Shown: positions 13,934 through 16,321 of the stretch, in pieces
Layout of the letters: the number at the start of each line of letters is the position of its first letter
How positions within the stretch are numbered: the first letter of the stretch is position 1
Assembly (NCBI GenBank): GCA_009704445.1
Contig: WLED01000014.1
Span: forward strand, 1 to 16,321
Length of the DNA stretch: 16,321 bases
Direction: 5' to 3'
From: Actinomycetota bacterium
GTDB taxonomy: Bacteria; Actinomycetota; Actinomycetes; Nanopelagicales; Nanopelagicaceae
Notes under the pieces: model-generated
What the model was told of the DNA's origin: nothing
The model's database searches: none
Seen by the model: the letters and a program-made list of their open reading frames with translations, nothing else
Translations under genes and position numbers: made by a program

Positions 13934-14320
13934 GTGCGTACTTACCTTCCCTTGAGCCATAAACAGCTTGAAACCTTTCTTGAGGCTAAGACTCTTGATT
14001 GTGAAATCCTGTTCGCACCGACGGCTTTATTTCAAGAAGAAAATAGTGATTGCGATGAAGAAGAGCTCGAGTATTTGCTATCTGCAATTGCCGGAGAAAA
14101 TGCCTTGGATCTCTGCTTGACTCAAAGTGCTCCTGGAATTGTTCTAGCTTTAGATATCACTCCCGAGCAAATTGGTGAGGAATATGCAGATCACATCAGA
14201 GTTGCATCGGCAATCATATGGGAACAAGTACAGTGCGCACTTCTTGCAATTCGTGGGGAAGAAGAATTGGCATGGTTTGCACAACAAGAAATAGAGCAGC
14301 ACTTGAGTGAGTGGAAATAA
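13934..14320 (+). CDS. DUF6912 family protein
   Basis: 128 residues from GTG. The N-terminus MRTYLPLSHKQLETFL and the central DEEELEYLLSAIAGENALDLCL match the pattern I remember for actinobacterial DUF6912 proteins (MRVYVPATLAEL..., ...DEEELEYAAL..AAR.SLRLL), as in M. tuberculosis Rv3231c. Then come a PGIVLALDIT strand and a C-terminal helix-rich acidic part. An ATG at 13898 would add 12 residues and overlap the upstream gene by 17 bp, but family alignment favours GTG 13934. Soluble, acidic, cytoplasmic; function unknown. It ends 1 bp before the pdtaS ATG, so it is probably cotranslated with the kinase. Confidence 0.78.
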   Translation: MRTYLPLSHKQLETFLEAKTLDCEILFAPTALFQEENSDCDEEELEYLLSAIAGENALDLCLTQSAPGIVLALDITPEQIGEEYADHIRVASAIIWEQVQCALLAIRGEEELAWFAQQEIEQHLSEWK

Positions 14321-14321
14321 C

Positions 14322-15791
14322 ATGTTTCCATTTGAGAATCTACTCGGGTCTCGAACCACAATCACACTCGATCAAGCTGATCGTTTACGAGAACTTGTTG
14401 CTCATTGGCAATTGTTGGCAGATCTTTCCTTTGCAGATCTAATTCTTTGGGTACCAATTCGAAAAGACATAAAAATGTGGCCCAGCGGACACATTGCAAT
14501 TGCTCATATCAGACCAACTACTGCTGCAACTGTTTTTGCTAATGATGTTATTGGAGATGAAATTGCTTGGGGGACTCGAACAAACATTGATGAGGCCCTA
14601 TCTCATGGAGAAATAGTGAGAGATAGCCAATTAGAACCACCAGGAATGATGCTTGTTAAAGAGGAAGCAATTCCGGTAACTTTTAACGGCCAAGCAATTG
14701 CAGTAATTTCTAGACATAGAAATGTTGAGCAAATGAGAACTGCGGGAAAATTAGAGATTAATTACCGTGAGATTGCACATCAGATCTATCAGATGGTCGC
14801 TGAAGGTAACTTTCCTTACAAAAATGCAGGCGCACTCATAGAGCCTGCGCCACGTGTTGGAGATGGATTAATCCGATTAGATGTTAATGGTGCTATCTCA
14901 TTTGCTAGCCCTAATGCTAAATCAGCATTTTCTCGGATGGGCTGGCATGGAGATTTAGAAGGACACAATCTTGGCGAAGCAGCGCAGAAGGTGTCGATCA
15001 CAACCGAAAATCCTCATGAAGAGGGAATCAAAACGCAGCTAAATGGAAAGACACTTCGACGAGTAGAGATTGAAAATAAAGGGACGACCATCGATTTTCT
15101 TGTATTGCCCTTGATACAAGGAGAAGATCGAATTGGTGCAATAGTGCTGCTTCAAAATGTGACCGAGCTTCGCCGCCTTGATCGCGCACTTGTTACAAAG
15201 GATGCAACGATTCGCGAAATTCATCACCGCGTAAAGAACAATCTTCAGACGGTCTCAGCACTTCTTAGATTGCAGTCTCGTCGCATTGATGACCCATCGG
15301 CAGGAGCAGCACTAGATGAGGCTGTCCGTCGAATTGCATCCATAGCCCTGGTTCACGAGACCTTATCCAATAGCGATGAAACCACTGTGGCATTTGATGA
15401 GGTTTTAACTAGCCTTGTTACGCACTCGCTGGAGTTAAGTCCACGAATGAGTCAGCTAAAAATTGAGCGCATCGGAAAGATCGGCTCTCTCGAATCTCGT
15501 CTTGCAACCCCGCTTTCATTAGTTGTTACAGAGTTAATCCATAACGCTCTAGAGCATGGCTTAGCCACATCAGGAACTCACCTTCGAATTGAACTTCAGC
15601 GATATAGCAACGAAGGTTTAGTAACCATTTCAGACGACGGAGTGGGTCTGCCTGATGGTTTTAACCTTGCAACCTCAGCAAACCTAGGATTACAAATAGT
15701 TCTCACATTGACCGAAAATGAATTAAATGGAGATTTGAGATTAGAATCTAGCGAAAAGGGAACACAAGCAAAACTTCGATTCCCTCTTTAG
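14322..15791 (+). CDS. pdtaS: Sensor histidine kinase PdtaS
   Basis: 489-residue cytosolic two-component kinase without membrane segments. An N-terminal GAF-like domain (about 1-150) begins with the PdtaS-typical VAHWQLLADLSFADLILWV (26-44). A PAS domain (about 172-290) contains the GLIRLDVNGAISFASPNA segment. The HisKA_2 phosphoacceptor helix is EIHHRVKNNLQTVSALLRLQ (299-318), with H301/H302. The HATPase has N-box ELIHNALEHG (404-413), G1 DDGVGLP (438-444) and NLGLQIV (454-460). In mycobacteria PdtaS phosphorylates the ANTAR-type RNA-binding antiterminator PdtaR; no pdtaR gene lies in this window. The start ATG 14322 follows GGA at 7 nt and matches the family N-terminus; a GTG at 14307 is an unlikely alternative. 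The stop overlaps the whiB1 stop on the other strand. Confidence 0.95.
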   Translation: MFPFENLLGSRTTITLDQADRLRELVAHWQLLADLSFADLILWVPIRKDIKMWPSGHIAIAHIRPTTAATVFANDVIGDEIAWGTRTNIDEALSHGEIVRDSQLEPPGMMLVKEEAIPVTFNGQAIAVISRHRNVEQMRTAGKLEINYREIAHQIYQMVAEGNFPYKNAGALIEPAPRVGDGLIRLDVNGAISFASPNAKSAFSRMGWHGDLEGHNLGEAAQKVSITTENPHEEGIKTQLNGKTLRRVEIENKGTTIDFLVLPLIQGEDRIGAIVLLQNVTELRRLDRALVTKDATIREIHHRVKNNLQTVSALLRLQSRRIDDPSAGAALDEAVRRIASIALVHETLSNSDETTVAFDEVLTSLVTHSLELSPRMSQLKIERIGKIGSLESRLATPLSLVVTELIHNALEHGLATSGTHLRIELQRYSNEGLVTISDDGVGLPDGFNLATSANLGLQIVLTLTENELNGDLRLESSEKGTQAKLRFPL

Positions 15792-16057
15792 AATTGGTTT
15801 TGTTGCTCCAAGAGACGGGCACGATTTCGCGCAGCACGACGCTTCAATGCACGGCGTTCATCTTCTGATAATCCGCCCCACACTCCTGCATCTTGACCGC
15901 TTTCTAAGGCCCATGCCAAGCAAGGCTCTTTAACTACGCAGCGGTTACAAACTTTTTTTGCCTCTTCAATTTGGCTGATAGCTGGCCCAGTGTTACCAAC
16001 AGGAAAGAACAGTTCGGGATCTTCATCGCGGCAAGCAGATTGATGTCGCCAATCCAT
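15788..16057 (-). CDS. whiB1: WhiB1-type iron-sulfur regulator
   Basis: 89 residues, near-identical in layout to mycobacterial WhiB1: MDWRHQSACRDEDPELFFPVG at the N-terminus, cluster ligands C9, C37, C40 and C46 (C-X27-C-X2-C-X5-C), GVWGG (58-62) and basic ALKRRAARNRAR DNA-contact tail. In mycobacteria WhiB1 is essential, binds the primary sigma factor and reacts with nitric oxide. The start at 16057 is set by AAGGGGG (16064-16070) 6 nt upstream and by the family N-terminus; a more distal ATG at 16132 would add 25 unrelated residues and lies at the predicted transcription start. Its stop (15788-15790) overlaps the pdtaS stop (15789-15791), a tail-to-tail arrangement also seen for Rv3219/Rv3220c. 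Confidence 0.95.
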   Translation of the reverse strand: MDWRHQSACRDEDPELFFPVGNTGPAISQIEEAKKVCNRCVVKEPCLAWALESGQDAGVWGGLSEDERRALKRRAARNRARLLEQQNQF

Positions 16058-16113
16058 GACGGACCCCCTTAGATTGCCAGCGCAATCACTCTGATGCTCA
16101 ACGAATGAAGATA

Positions 16114-16129
16114 CGCACACTTGTGTACG
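16114..16129. promoter_or_regulatory. Inverted repeat in the whiB1 leader matching the whiB2 palindrome
   Basis: Read on the minus strand: CGTACACAAGTGTGCG, arms CGTACAC and GTGTGCG pairing at 6 of 7 positions around AA. The core TACAC-AA-GTGTG (16116-16127) parallels TACAC-GC-GTGTA at 8-19. Its centre lies about +12 from the predicted whiB1 transcription start, a typical repressor position. Operator function is inference. Confidence 0.45.
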
Positions 16130-16139
16130 CAAGGTGACA

Positions 16140-16168
16140 ATTATCCATGTTGCGCACGCTTAATACAA
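16140..16168 (-). promoter_or_regulatory. whiB1 promoter
   Basis: On the minus strand TTGTAT (16163-16168), 17-bp spacer, GATAAT (16140-16145): the best primary-sigma-type promoter in the window. Transcription would start near 16133, giving a 5' leader of about 75 nt that contains the inverted repeat at 16114-16129 and ends in the AAGGGGG ribosome-binding site. No strong terminator separates it from the upstream tRNA, so read-through from the tRNA is possible. Confidence 0.55.
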
Positions 16169-16214
16169 GGATGTAATGAAAAAGATTTTTTTATCAATGG
16201 TGATCTACCTCAAG

Positions 16215-16286
16215 TGCCCCCGACAGGATTCGAACCTGTGCGCATGCCTTCGGAGGGCAACGCTCTATCCCCTGAGCTACGGGGGC
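16215..16286 (-). tRNA. tRNA-Arg (anticodon CCG)
   Basis: Folds as a 72-nt cloverleaf on the minus strand: 7-bp acceptor GCCCCCG/CGGGGGC with discriminator A, D-arm GCTC-AGGGGATA-GAGC, anticodon arm TTGCC-CTCCGAA-GGCAT (end pair T-T mismatched) with T33, CCG at 34-36 and A37, 4-nt variable loop, and T-arm ACAGG-TTCGAAT-CCTGT. CCG decodes the arginine codon CGG. The 3' CCA is not encoded, since CTT follows the discriminator. Confidence 0.95.
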
Positions 16287-16321
16287 TCTGTGGGCTTACT
16301 ACACAAGGTTATCAGCGGGTG

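Noticed and set aside
16058..16132. 25-residue N-terminal extension of WhiB1
   Set aside because: The extension covers the predicted leader, operator-like repeat and the AAGGGGG ribosome-binding site, and does not resemble WhiB1.
16180..16200. A/T-rich inverted stretch (AAAAAGATTTTTTT) as terminator between tRNA and whiB1
   Set aside because: The stem would be only A-T pairs with almost no loop; too weak to call a terminator.

Overview
The window looks like chromosomal sequence of a small-genome, low-GC actinobacterium. By eye (not computed) it is clearly AT-leaning. It carries the actinobacterial signature genes whiB2, whiB1, pdtaS, DUF3499, DUF5719, Rv3235-type DUF6459 and DUF6912. Streamlined freshwater Nanopelagicales (the acI lineage: Ca. 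Planktophila, Nanopelagicus) are the best guess. That assignment is inference, not proven here. I see no mobile elements, CRISPR arrays or phage genes, and intergenic gaps are short (all under about 165 bp).

Layout: whiB2-like regulator (85-384); a short gap with a 19-bp tandem repeat; a large fused GT2/multipass membrane glycosyltransferase (446-3490), start-stop coupled to an exported DUF5719 protein (3487-4797); DUF3499 (4840-5205); phosphomannomutase/phosphoglucomutase (5214-6569); S-adenosylhomocysteine hydrolase (6696-7982); ComF-like phosphoribosyltransferase (8144-8776); secA (8887-11562); a DUF6459 gene on the minus strand (11565-12104). Divergent from that last gene is a four-gene plus-strand run: SAF/CpaB-like (12228-12827), a CpaE/TadZ-like P-loop protein (12820-13914), DUF6912 (13934-14320) and the PdtaS sensor kinase (14322-15791). 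whiB1 (15788-16057) and a tRNA-Arg(CCG) (16215-16286) lie on the minus strand at the right end.

From memory, this order and orientation follow the Mycobacterium tuberculosis segment Rv3260c (whiB2), Rv3258c, Rv3257c, Rv3248c (sahH), Rv3242c, Rv3240c (secA1), Rv3235, Rv3231c, Rv3220c (pdtaS), Rv3219 (whiB1). The window is therefore a compressed version of an ancient actinobacterial block. mtrA-mtrB-lpqB (normally between sahH and comF) and hpf (between comF and secA) are not at their usual places.

Functionally the block mixes surface-glycan assembly (glycosyltransferase, DUF5719, sugar-phosphate mutase), methyl-cycle recycling (SahH), protein export (SecA), an envelope or pilus-like pair (SAF plus TadZ-like) and regulators (two WhiB proteins, PdtaS). 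The most notable non-coding signals are a near-identical inverted repeat (TACAC-NN-GTGTR) upstream of both whiB genes, DnaA-box-like 9-mers confined to gaps, and two different short tandem repeats in gaps.
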